A model generated the notes under the pieces. That model was not told the DNA's origin and searched no databases. It saw nothing but the letters and a program-made list of their open reading frames with translations. Positions 1 to 6,217 of a stretch of DNA of 6,415 nt are shown here, one piece after another. Origin of the DNA: Tannerellaceae bacterium (lineage in GTDB: Bacteria; Bacteroidota; Bacteroidia; Bacteroidales; Tannerellaceae). How positions within the stretch are numbered: position 1 is the stretch's first letter; the number at the start of each line of letters is the position of its first letter. The translations under genes and the position numbers were made by a program. The stretch spans positions 1 to 6,415 of the forward strand of contig JAISCM010000247.1 of NCBI GenBank assembly GCA_031265595.1, read 5' to 3'.

Positions 1-54
1 ACTGATAAAAAGCAACCCTATAGCAAAGCATACAAAAGATATACGTTTTTTCAT
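1..54 (-). CDS. N-terminus of a putatively exported protein (partial)
   Basis: An ATG at 54 on the minus strand opens a reading frame that continues to the window edge and encodes MKKRISFVCFAIGLLFIS. This has the shape of a secretory signal peptide: a short basic start (KKR) followed by a hydrophobic run of about 12 residues. No signal-peptidase site is visible because the gene is cut off. It starts 77 bases after the toxin stop codon on the same strand, behind a stem-loop, so it is probably a separate transcription unit. A TATGTTTG box lies just upstream. The mature protein's function cannot be known from this window. The call rests only on the start codon, the signal-like N-terminus and the promoter-like box. 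Confidence 0.5.
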   Translation of the reverse strand, partial: MKKRISFVCFAIGLLFIS

Positions 55-59
55 GGAAT

Positions 60-100
60 AAAAAAGTTATGTGTTTTCGCAAACATACACATAATTTTTT
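60..100. terminator. Bidirectional terminator-like stem-loop
   Basis: TTATGTGT (67-74) pairs perfectly with ACACATAA (87-94) around a 12-base loop. The stem is flanked by six A (60-65) on the left and six T (95-100) on the right, which can extend it past a bulged G at 66. Read on either strand, the hairpin is followed by a run of T. It lies downstream of the toxin stop codon (132) and upstream of the next gene. A role ending the toxin-antitoxin transcript is plausible, but the stem is AT-rich and therefore weak. Confidence 0.45.
80..87 (-). promoter_or_regulatory. Possible Bacteroides-type -7 box for the exported-protein gene
   Basis: The minus strand reads TATGTTTG, an exact match to TAnnTTTG, 25 bases upstream of the ATG at 54. 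No TTG is found at the usual 19-21 bases further upstream. The box lies in the loop of the stem-loop at 60-100, so promoter and terminator would overlap. Support is limited to the single box and its position. Confidence 0.3.
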
Positions 101-131
101 ATTCTTCATATCATTAAAAGGATAATTATTA

Positions 132-428
132 TCAGAAGGTGGGGGCTTTTTGCCTATTGTCGGAGACTGCTGTAATAAGAATGGTATTTTCCTCAAATGT
201 ATAATAGAGTGAATGACGTTTGGAAAGGACGTATCGCCGGATTCCTTTTTTCTTTACAGTATAAGGAAATCCTGTTGGGAAGCGTTGGATATGAGTAACA
301 GCCTTATCTAAACTGTTGTGAAATTTTATAATTTCTTTTTCACTCCAATTATCAGTAAGGTATTGGCCAATATTTTTTAAGTCGTTTATCGCCCTTTTAG
401 ACAAAATAACTTTATAGCCATTTTGCAT
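132..428 (-). CDS. RelE/ParE-family toxin of a type II toxin-antitoxin module
   Basis: This is a 98-residue protein of the RelE/ParE superfamily, whose members either poison DNA gyrase (ParE-like) or cleave mRNA on the ribosome (RelE-like). Visible family features are an N-terminal helical pair (KRAINDLKNIGQYL, about residues 11-24), the IRRY segment (63-66), the strand HSLYYTF (72-78) and the closing DNRQ (90-93). Overall this is closer to ParE than to RelE, so gyrase is the likelier target, but that is inference. The start at 428 is preferred over an in-frame start at 467. It has an AGGAAG ribosome-binding-like sequence (433-438) four bases upstream, and it overlaps the antitoxin end by only 17 bases. 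The longer start would add 13 residues that are not family-like. Translation is probably coupled to the upstream antitoxin. The gene is AT-rich (about 28% GC in a sampled 60-base line), unlike ychF next door. Confidence 0.85.
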   Translation of the reverse strand: MQNGYKVILSKRAINDLKNIGQYLTDNWSEKEIIKFHNSLDKAVTHIQRFPTGFPYTVKKKGIRRYVLSKRHSLYYTFEENTILITAVSDNRQKAPTF

Positions 429-639
429 ACATCTTCCTAACTTCTTCATACGGGACAGTGCGGCCATTCCGGATGTCTTCTAAACCTTCTTCTATGGCGT
501 CTCTTTCTTCCTGGGAGATAGTATCCCACCAATCCTCTTTAGAGTTAATATCGTGGATTGTGGCAAACTCTTTCGAGCGGAGAGATTCTATCAATTCTCT
601 TCCTTCTGTACTGCTGTCGTCTATAATAATTACTGTCAT
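412..639 (-). CDS. Antitoxin partner of the ParE/RelE-like toxin
   Basis: This small acidic protein of 75 residues sits directly upstream of the toxin and overlaps it by 17 bases, the classic order of a type II module. Its N-terminus (TVIIIDDSS) is a short strand. The second half is helical and charged, with ISQEERDAIEEGLEDIR (about 41-57) followed by the tail VPYEEVRKMYAKWL (62-75). That tail pattern, an E-V, then K and a terminal W-L, recurs in small antitoxins paired with ParE-like toxins and probably wraps the toxin. No clear DNA-binding domain such as ribbon-helix-helix or HTH can be seen, so whether it represses its own promoter is unclear. The identification comes from size, position and the C-terminal pattern. 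No more specific family name is supported. Confidence 0.75.
   Translation of the reverse strand: MTVIIIDDSSTEGRELIESLRSKEFATIHDINSKEDWWDTISQEERDAIEEGLEDIRNGRTVPYEEVRKMYAKWL
433..438 (-). promoter_or_regulatory. Ribosome-binding-like site that decides the toxin start
   Basis: The minus strand reads AGGAAG, four bases before the ATG at 428 and inside the end of the antitoxin gene. It is one of the few Shine-Dalgarno-like sequences in the window, and it favours the 98-residue toxin over the 111-residue version starting at 467. Confidence 0.45.
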
Positions 640-644
640 ACTTG

Positions 645-675
645 CAAAAGTATAAAATAAATGATACAGAGCAAG
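645..675 (-). promoter_or_regulatory. Promoter of the toxin-antitoxin operon
   Basis: On the minus strand, CTTG (675-672) is followed 19 bases later by TACTTTTG (652-645), an exact fit to the Bacteroides layout of a -33 TTG and a -7 TAnnTTTG. The -7 box ends only five bases before the antitoxin ATG (639), so the transcript would begin at or within a few bases of the start codon. It gives the module its own promoter, separate from ychF upstream. Confidence 0.6.
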
Positions 676-724
676 GCTACAGGCGAAAAAAGACTATTAT
701 TAACACTTCTTTGCGGCTTATCTT

Positions 725-1828
725 TTATACATTAAACCGGAAGTGCATGATGTCGCCGTCTTGTACGGTGTATTCTTTGCCTTCTACGTTCATTTTGCCG
801 GCTTCTTTTACGGCGGCTTCGGAGGCGTATTTGATGAAGTCTTCGTATTTGATTACTTCGGCGCGGATGAAGCCTTTTTCAAAGTCGGTGTGGATCACGC
901 CGGCGCATTGAGGGGCTTTGCTGCCTTTCAGGTACGTCCAGGCGCGTACTTCCTGCGGGCCGGCGGTGAGGAATGTCTCCAGGTTGAGCAGTTTGTAGGC
1001 CAGTTTGATCAGGCGGTTTACGCCGGATTCTTCCAAACCTATCTCGGCGAGGAACATCTGTCGCTCGTCGTAGGTTTCGAACTCTGCTATTTCGCTTTCT
1101 ATCTTGGCTGCTACGATCAGTATTTGAGCGTTTTCTTCTTTTACGGCTTCGCGGATGGCGTCTACGTATTTGTTTCCCGATACGGCGCTTGCTTCGTCTA
1201 CATTGCAGATATACATCACCGGTTTGTTGGTGAGGAGGTATAATTCGCGGGCTATTTTTTGTTCGTCTTTTGTATCGAATGATACGGTGCGGGCGCTTTT
1301 TCCCTGCTCTAATGCCTCTTTGAACGTTAGGAGTACGTCGAAGGCCAGCTTCGCTTGTTTGTCGCCTCCTGTCTGTGCTTGTTTTTGTACTTTGGCGAGG
1401 CGGCTGTCTATCGTCTCAAGGTCTTTTATCTGTAATTCCGCGTCGATGATCTCTTTGTCTCGCACAGGGTTTACGCTACCGTCTACATGCGTGATATTAT
1501 CGTCGTCGAAGCAGCGGAGGATGTGAAGAATAGCGTCTGTTTCGCGGATATTGGCCAGAAACTTATTACCTAACCCTTCCCCTTTGCTGGCCCCTTTTAC
1601 CAGTCCGGCAATGTCTACTATCTCTACCGTTGTGGGGACTATCTTTTGCGGATGCACCAGCTCCGCCAGTTTAGTCAACCGTTCGTCGGGCACTGTAATG
1701 ACCCCCACATTCGGCTCTATCGTACAGAAAGGGAAATTAGCCGATTGCGCCTTTGCATTTGATAAGCAATTAAAAAGAGTAGATTTTCCTACATTCGGAA
1801 GGCCTACGATACCACATTGTAATGCCAT
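725..1828 (-). CDS. ychF: YchF/Ola1-family ATPase, ribosome-associated
   Basis: This complete 367-residue protein is close to the E. coli YchF length of 363. YchF is a cytosolic P-loop NTPase of the Obg-related group that binds ribosomes and prefers ATP over GTP. Visible motifs are the P-loop GLPNVGKST (9-17), the G3 motif DIAG (72-75) followed by LVKGASKGEGLGNKFL, and a G4 motif NVDE (209-212). NVDE replaces the GTP-specifying NKxD, as is typical of YchF. The C-terminal TGS-like domain runs from about 283 to 366 and includes AGVIHTDFEKGFIRAEV. No residue expected to be essential is missing. The start at 1828 gives the family's usual MALQCGIVGLPNVGKST opening. It begins 38 bases after the Doc-type gene with no obvious terminator between and no convincing promoter of its own, so read-through from upstream is possible. 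Sampled base composition is about 53% GC, well above both neighbouring modules. Confidence 0.97.
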   Translation of the reverse strand: MALQCGIVGLPNVGKSTLFNCLSNAKAQSANFPFCTIEPNVGVITVPDERLTKLAELVHPQKIVPTTVEIVDIAGLVKGASKGEGLGNKFLANIRETDAILHILRCFDDDNITHVDGSVNPVRDKEIIDAELQIKDLETIDSRLAKVQKQAQTGGDKQAKLAFDVLLTFKEALEQGKSARTVSFDTKDEQKIARELYLLTNKPVMYICNVDEASAVSGNKYVDAIREAVKEENAQILIVAAKIESEIAEFETYDERQMFLAEIGLEESGVNRLIKLAYKLLNLETFLTAGPQEVRAWTYLKGSKAPQCAGVIHTDFEKGFIRAEVIKYEDFIKYASEAAVKEAGKMNVEGKEYTVQDGDIMHFRFNV

Positions 1829-1866
1829 ATTGTTTTTATTATCTAATTAGTTATATGTCGAAAGTA

Positions 1867-2328
1867 TTAATCAGCAAAGCCTGTAGGCTCGTTGTTTATT
1901 GCATCAATAATATCTAATTTAAGCGCTTCATCAAATTCGGTGCATTGAATGCAACAATAGATGATACGTTTTAGTAGATTATCGTCTATCCGGGATGCTG
2001 CTATATGGTAGATGATAGCTTCTAATCGTTGCAAAAACTGAGTAGCAGCCCAGTAATGTTGATTTATCATTAGAAAATAGGCTCCTATGGTGAGGGCAGC
2101 CCGTTTGTTTCCATCATTAAAGAAATGTCCTGTGCAGACCCTGTATACCAGATAAGTTAATTTATCTTCAAAACCAGGATAATATAAATCGTTTCGGATG
2201 AAATCTAAAACACTTTGCAGCGTATGAATGTCTCTCGCACCATAGAGTCCGCCGCCACTTTTATCAATCGTCTTGTTGTGGATTTTTATTGCTTCATCTA
2301 TAGTAAAATATGTTATTTCATCATTCAT
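1867..2328 (-). CDS. Doc-type Fic family toxin (death-on-curing-like)
   Basis: This 153-residue Fic-fold protein carries the Fic motif HFFNDGNKR at 68-76. The histidine (H68), acidic residue (D72), N74 and K75-R76 line up with phage P1 Doc (HxFxDANKR). Doc-type proteins have K where AMP-transferring Fic proteins have G, and P1 Doc is known to phosphorylate elongation factor Tu, halting translation. EF-Tu phosphorylation is therefore the likeliest activity here, by inference. The stretch SGGGLYGARDIHTLQSVL (24-41) is also typical of Doc-like proteins, although the protein is longer than P1 Doc (126 residues). Its start codon overlaps the end of the RhuM-like gene by eight bases (ATGAATGA), so the two are almost certainly co-translated. 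No separate small Phd-like antitoxin gene is present. It could be a toxin or a Doc-fold protein tamed by its partner. Confidence 0.88.
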   Translation of the reverse strand: MNDEITYFTIDEAIKIHNKTIDKSGGGLYGARDIHTLQSVLDFIRNDLYYPGFEDKLTYLVYRVCTGHFFNDGNKRAALTIGAYFLMINQHYWAATQFLQRLEAIIYHIAASRIDDNLLKRIIYCCIQCTEFDEALKLDIIDAINNEPTGFAD

Positions 2329-3340
2329 TGTCAGCTTGCTTTAGTCGTAATAGCACATCTCTATTTTGTTCAAGAATGGCATCAAAGTCAATAGACTGTT
2401 CACCTATAAAGCGTTCAAAGTCTTCGGGGGGTACTGATGCCAGATACTCTTTCAGGTCGTGATGCAACGTGTCTCGGAAGCAGTAATCTCTGGAAGCCAT
2501 CTTGCTTCTGGCATCTTCTAATAGCGGAGTTTGGAATGGATGGCTTGCCAAACGGGTGATAATATCACCAACCTCTTCTATGCTAAGGTTCCTTTTTAGC
2601 CTATCCGCTTCGCTTTTGATTTCAAATCCTATGCCATTTTCAAAAGCAGCGATAAGTAACAACACTTCGGCATACATCGTACTTCTGATCTGATCTTTGG
2701 CTTTAAGCTTTAGTACTTCTGCATACTTCTTAGCATTTTCCTTGAATATAGCTTTGTATATATAGTCTGTAATTGTAGCATATTTCATTGTAGGATGCCC
2801 TTCTACATATCTGGTTATAGCAGAGGTTAATGCTTTACGATACGTTATTTCTTTTAGTGCAGTTGGCAGATAGTTTGTGTCACGTCTATTTATGTATTTA
2901 GTTCCCCCGCCTGTTCTTTCGTTGATTGATTCTAATACTATATCAAGAATGGCGCTACGGATTTCTTTTGCTTTTTCACTTTCTGTCAGCAGCATACCTA
3001 TGTTTAGGAATGAGCGGAAGTTGAATAGTCCCAGTTGAGTCGTTTTGCTCGCGACATTGATGTCGTGAGCAAATTGTAATTTAAACTTTTTCAGTTGTTT
3101 ACCTATACATAATATATAGCCGTTGGCTGATAATTCATTGTTTTCTCTTTCTATATATCTATCAATCGTTCTCTCATCTACTTCATAGAAGTCTGCTACC
3201 ATCTTTTTGGTGAAGCGGTATTCTCCTTCGAATAGCGCTCCGGGCACATCTAAGTTTGTCCTAATCGCCTCCAATGCGTATTGGTTATTCAGAACATTCT
3301 GGCGTTCAATAGTTGATGTTGTTAAATCTTTATTGTTCAT
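2321..3340 (-). CDS. RhuM-like putative DNA-binding protein, partner of the Doc-type protein
   Basis: This protein has 339 residues from the chosen start. Near the N-terminus, YRFTKKMVADFYEVDERTI (about 41-59) looks like the helix-turn-helix of RhuM proteins, in which a 'needs-target/A-x-x-F-x-V-x-x-x-T-I' pattern is usual. A second RhuM-like block, FNFRSFLNIGMLL (about 106-118) followed by SEKAKEIRSAILDIV, resembles the family's 'GYRV..FR.WA...L' region. The remaining C-terminal 200 residues are predicted mainly helical, with no catalytic motif I recognise. RhuM and Fic/Doc domains are known to occur fused or adjacent in other genomes, which supports a functional pair; the role as antitoxin, regulator or both is inference. 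The frame is open up to a GTG at 3418, immediately after the polA stop. Starts at 3352 or 3340 are preferred because a palindrome and a -7 box occupy the upstream part. The gene is AT-rich (about 30% GC in a sampled line). Confidence 0.72.
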   Translation of the reverse strand: MNNKDLTTSTIERQNVLNNQYALEAIRTNLDVPGALFEGEYRFTKKMVADFYEVDERTIDRYIERENNELSANGYILCIGKQLKKFKLQFAHDINVASKTTQLGLFNFRSFLNIGMLLTESEKAKEIRSAILDIVLESINERTGGGTKYINRRDTNYLPTALKEITYRKALTSAITRYVEGHPTMKYATITDYIYKAIFKENAKKYAEVLKLKAKDQIRSTMYAEVLLLIAAFENGIGFEIKSEADRLKRNLSIEEVGDIITRLASHPFQTPLLEDARSKMASRDYCFRDTLHHDLKEYLASVPPEDFERFIGEQSIDFDAILEQNRDVLLRLKQADNE

Positions 3341-3364
3341 TTGCTGATACATTTTATCTGGGGA

Positions 3365-3372
3365 CAAATGTA
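3365..3372 (-). promoter_or_regulatory. -7 box for the RhuM-Doc operon
   Basis: The minus strand reads TACATTTG, an exact match to TAnnTTTG. It lies 12 bases upstream of the ATG at 3352 and 24 upstream of the ATG at 3340, implying a very short leader. No TTG is found at the standard -33 spacing. That zone is instead next to the palindrome at 3386-3403, so a regulator bound there could control this promoter. Confidence 0.45.
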
Positions 3373-3385
3373 CTATAAAATGGGC

Positions 3386-3403
3386 TTGTTTCATGTGAAA
3401 CAA
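3386..3403. promoter_or_regulatory. 18-bp palindrome resembling parS (ParB site) or a local operator
   Basis: TTGTTTCA (3386-3393) and TGAAACAA (3396-3403) are perfect inverted repeats around the dinucleotide TG. The inner 16 bases, TGTTTCATGTGAAACA (3387-3402), differ from the widely conserved parS sequence TGTTTCACGTGAAACA at one central position (C to T). parS is the site where ParB loads to organise and segregate the chromosome. The palindrome also lies 13 bases upstream of the RhuM-Doc -7 box, so an operator for that operon is the main alternative. As RNA it could form a 7-bp hairpin with a 4-base loop, but no T-run follows, so a polA terminator is unlikely. Confidence 0.55.
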
Positions 3404-3418
3404 ATAGAGATTATTCAC

Positions 3419-6184
3419 TTAGTGGGCTTCGAGCCAGTTGTTGCCTTCGCCGTAATCGGCGATTAGGGGGACTTGCAGGGTGATTACGTTTTCCATTTCT
3501 TCTACTACTATTTTCTTTACTGTGTTGAGTTCGTCTTTCCATACGTTGAAGTTTAATTCGTCGTGTACCTGGAGGATCATTTTGCTTTTAAGGTGTTCTT
3601 TTTCAAAGCGATTGTAGATGTTTACCATGGCGGCCTTGATGATGTCGGCGGCGCTGCCCTGGATGGGGGCGTTGATGGCGTTTCGTTCGGCATAGCCTCT
3701 TACGATGGCGTTGCCGGAGTTGATGTCGGGGAGGTACCTTTTTCGTTTGAAGAGGGTTTCTACAAAGCCTTTTTCTTTGGCTTCTTCGATGCTTTTGTCC
3801 ATATACTTCTTTACGCTTGGGTAGGTGCGGAAGTAGCCTTCTATCAGTTCTTTCGATTCGGCGCGGGGGATGTTTAGCCGTTCCGAGAGGCCGAATACGG
3901 AGATGCCGTATATGATGCCGAAGTTGGCTGTTTTGGCTTTCCGGCGCATGTCTTTGGTTACGCTGGCGAGGCCTACGCCGTATATCTTGGCGGCTGTGGC
4001 GGCATGGATGTCTTCGCCGCTCCGGAAGGCGGCAATCATGTGTTCGTCTCCGCTCAAATGCGCCATGATACGGAGTTCTATCTGCGAATAGTCTGCGGAG
4101 AAGAACAGACACGCTTCGTTTTCGGGGATAAATGCTTTGCGGATCTCGCGCCCCATAGCGTCACGGATCGGGATGTTCTGTAGGTTGGGATTGGTAGAGC
4201 TCAAGCGCCCGGTTGCCGTAACTGTTTGATTGAACGAGGTATGTACTTTGCCTGTCTGTGGGTTTATCAGTTCCGGCAGCGCATCTATATAGGTACTTAG
4301 TAACTTCTTTACGCCACGGTATTCCAATAATTTGCCTACAATGGGGTGTTTGGAGCGTAGCTTTTCAAGGATGTCTTCGCTTGTGCTGTAGCTGCCGGTC
4401 TTTGTTTTCCGGGCTTTCTCTTCTATTTTAAGTTTTTCAAAGAGTATTTCTCCTACCTGTTTGGCCGAATTGATATTAAATTCGGCGTCTGCCAGGGCGT
4501 ATATTTCCTGCTCCAGCCGGATCAGTTCTTTGGTTAATGCTTCAGACGATTGGCGGAGCGCTTCCGTATCTAAGGTAACGCCTGTTTCTTCCATGGCGGC
4601 CAGTACGTATACTAATGGCATTTCGATGTCGTAGAAGAGCGGTTCGAGGCCCTGCTTTTTCAGTTCGGGCTCGAAATAGTTTTTCAGTTTGAGCGTTACG
4701 TCGGCGTCTTCGGCGGCATATTCGGTTATCTGGTCTATTGCTACGTTGCGCATGGAGAGCTGATGCTTTCCTTTGGGGCCTATCAGTTCTTCTATATGGA
4801 TGGTTTGGTATTGCAGATAGGTTTCGGCCAGGTAATCCATGCCATGCCTCAGTTCGGGGTTTAGTAAGTAATGGGCGATCATGGTATCGAAAAGAGGGCC
4901 CGCTACCCTTACGCCGTATTTGCGGAGAACGAGCATATCAAACTTAATGTTCTGCCCAATTTTTTGAATGTCCGTATTTTGTAAAGGGTGGGAGAGGAGC
5001 GATACGATCTTCGTGGCCACTTCCCTGTCTGCCGGGACGGGGATATACCAGGCCTCGTTCTCTTTTACGGCGAACGACATACCCACCAGGTTGGCTGTTA
5101 GCGGATCGATTCCGTCTGTTTCCGTATCAAAAGCGAATGTTTTCTGTTCGGATAAAAAGGCGCTCAACCGGGTTATTTCTTCCTCTGTATCAACGGTATG
5201 ATAGGTGTGTGGGATGGAGTTTATGTCTGCGAGCGTTGAATTTTTGGGAGCTGCCGTGCCTTCGGGCGCAAATTCGGCAAAGAGCAGGCCTTGCGTAGGG
5301 GTGTTTTTTACCGGTTTTTTCTCCTCTTCGTTCAGTTTGTTAAGAAACGATCGAAACTCTAAGGCGGTGTAAATCTCCGTAAGCTTCTTTTCGTCTGGTT
5401 TTTCAAGGATACATTGTTGAGCGTCGAAGGTAACAGGCACGTCTGTTATGATGGTGGCCAGGAATTTTGAAAAGCGGATCTGTTCCGCATGTTCGATGAT
5501 CTTCTTTTGCAAGGCGCCTTTTAGTTGCGCTGTATGTTCGAGCAAGTTTTCAATCGAATCAAATTCTTCCAGCAATTTGACGGCTGTTTTTTCTCCCACC
5601 CCCGGGCAGCCTGGAATATTGTCTGAGCTGTCTCCCATCAATCCAAGCAGGTCTTTCACCTGGTCTACGGATTGAATAGCGAATTTCTCCAGCACCTCTT
5701 TTACCCCCATCGTCTCGTACCCGCCGCCGTATTTGGGGCGATAGATAAAGACGTTGCCGGAAACCAACTGGGCATAGTCTTTATCGGGCGTCATCATATA
5801 TACCTGAAAGCCTTCTTTCTCGGCCTGTTTGGCTATGGTGGCAATTACATCGTCGGCCTCATACCGGGGCGCTTCGATGATGGGGATGCGATACGCCTCG
5901 ATGATCTGCTTAATGATCGGAACCGATTGGCGGATAGCTTCCGGCGTTTCTTCGCGTTGCGCTTTATACAGTTCGTAGGCTTCGTGCCGGAAGGTGGGGC
6001 CGGAAGGGTCGAAGCCCACCGCTATATGGGTGGGTTGCTCCCGTTTAAGCACATCCTCCAGGCTGTTGACAAATCCGAAAATGGCGGATGTATTCATCCC
6101 CTTGGAGTTGATCCTTGGGTTTTTAATAAAGGCATAATACGATCTATATACTAAAGCATACGCATCTATCAGGAATAGTTTCAT
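3419..6184 (-). CDS. polA: DNA polymerase I
   Basis: This complete 921-residue enzyme (E. coli PolA has 928) removes RNA primers and fills gaps in replication and excision repair. The 5'-3' exonuclease domain (about 1-290) has D7, E109, D111, D112, D134, D136, D185 and D188, with a helix-hairpin-helix PGCPGVGEKTA. The 3'-5' proofreading domain (about 330-520) keeps DTE (D353, E355), N412/D416 and Y489/D493, so proofreading should be active; many bacterial PolA proteins have lost it. The polymerase domain (about 540-921) has motif A (D698, with YSQIELR), the O-helix R747, K751, F755 and Y759, and motif C HDE (874-876). F755 at the sugar-selectivity position matches E. coli F762. The start gives the family-typical MKLFLIDAYALVYRSYYAF. 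The gene diverges from the polyprenyl synthetase and ends one base before a GTG that opens the frame of the RhuM-like gene. Confidence 0.98.
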   Translation of the reverse strand: MKLFLIDAYALVYRSYYAFIKNPRINSKGMNTSAIFGFVNSLEDVLKREQPTHIAVGFDPSGPTFRHEAYELYKAQREETPEAIRQSVPIIKQIIEAYRIPIIEAPRYEADDVIATIAKQAEKEGFQVYMMTPDKDYAQLVSGNVFIYRPKYGGGYETMGVKEVLEKFAIQSVDQVKDLLGLMGDSSDNIPGCPGVGEKTAVKLLEEFDSIENLLEHTAQLKGALQKKIIEHAEQIRFSKFLATIITDVPVTFDAQQCILEKPDEKKLTEIYTALEFRSFLNKLNEEEKKPVKNTPTQGLLFAEFAPEGTAAPKNSTLADINSIPHTYHTVDTEEEITRLSAFLSEQKTFAFDTETDGIDPLTANLVGMSFAVKENEAWYIPVPADREVATKIVSLLSHPLQNTDIQKIGQNIKFDMLVLRKYGVRVAGPLFDTMIAHYLLNPELRHGMDYLAETYLQYQTIHIEELIGPKGKHQLSMRNVAIDQITEYAAEDADVTLKLKNYFEPELKKQGLEPLFYDIEMPLVYVLAAMEETGVTLDTEALRQSSEALTKELIRLEQEIYALADAEFNINSAKQVGEILFEKLKIEEKARKTKTGSYSTSEDILEKLRSKHPIVGKLLEYRGVKKLLSTYIDALPELINPQTGKVHTSFNQTVTATGRLSSTNPNLQNIPIRDAMGREIRKAFIPENEACLFFSADYSQIELRIMAHLSGDEHMIAAFRSGEDIHAATAAKIYGVGLASVTKDMRRKAKTANFGIIYGISVFGLSERLNIPRAESKELIEGYFRTYPSVKKYMDKSIEEAKEKGFVETLFKRKRYLPDINSGNAIVRGYAERNAINAPIQGSAADIIKAAMVNIYNRFEKEHLKSKMILQVHDELNFNVWKDELNTVKKIVVEEMENVITLQVPLIADYGEGNNWLEAH

Positions 6185-6217
6185 GTAATTTACAGAATTT
6201 AGTAAGACAATTGACGG

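Noticed and set aside
429..467. Thirteen-residue N-terminal extension of the toxin (start at 467)
   Set aside because: It would overlap the antitoxin far more, lacks family-like sequence, and the start at 428 has an SD-like site in front.
640..724. Possible terminator after ychF
   Set aside because: Only a 5-bp stem (AAAGA/TCTTT) with a long loop before a T-run was found; too weak to call.
743..1243. A 166-codon plus-strand open frame opposite ychF, rich in F, Y and G
   Set aside because: It is the antisense of ychF, which is an intact conserved gene; the composition (FYGGF-like) is a by-product of reading codons backwards.
1829..1866. A promoter for ychF such as TACTTTCG near the end of the Doc-type gene
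   Set aside because: The box has a mismatch to TAnnTTTG and no TTG at a suitable distance; not convincing.
2798..2815. TRYVEG in the RhuM-like protein matches the [S/T]xxxE[G/N] motif by which some antitoxins block Fic active sites
   Set aside because: A six-residue degenerate pattern is expected by chance with appreciable frequency in a 339-residue protein, and there is no structural context to support it; worth checking only in a modelled complex.
1829..3418. Integration repeats or a transposase flanking the RhuM-Doc unit
   Set aside because: No direct or inverted repeats matching at the two ends and no recombinase gene were seen, so no mobile element is called.
3603..4112. A 169-codon minus-strand frame rich in R, H and P inside polA
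   Set aside because: Out-of-frame shadow of the polymerase domain; the Arg/His/Pro richness is typical of shifted reading of GC-rich codons.
5672..6154. A 160-codon plus-strand open frame opposite the 5' part of polA
   Set aside because: Antisense shadow of the conserved exonuclease domain; no recognisable protein features.
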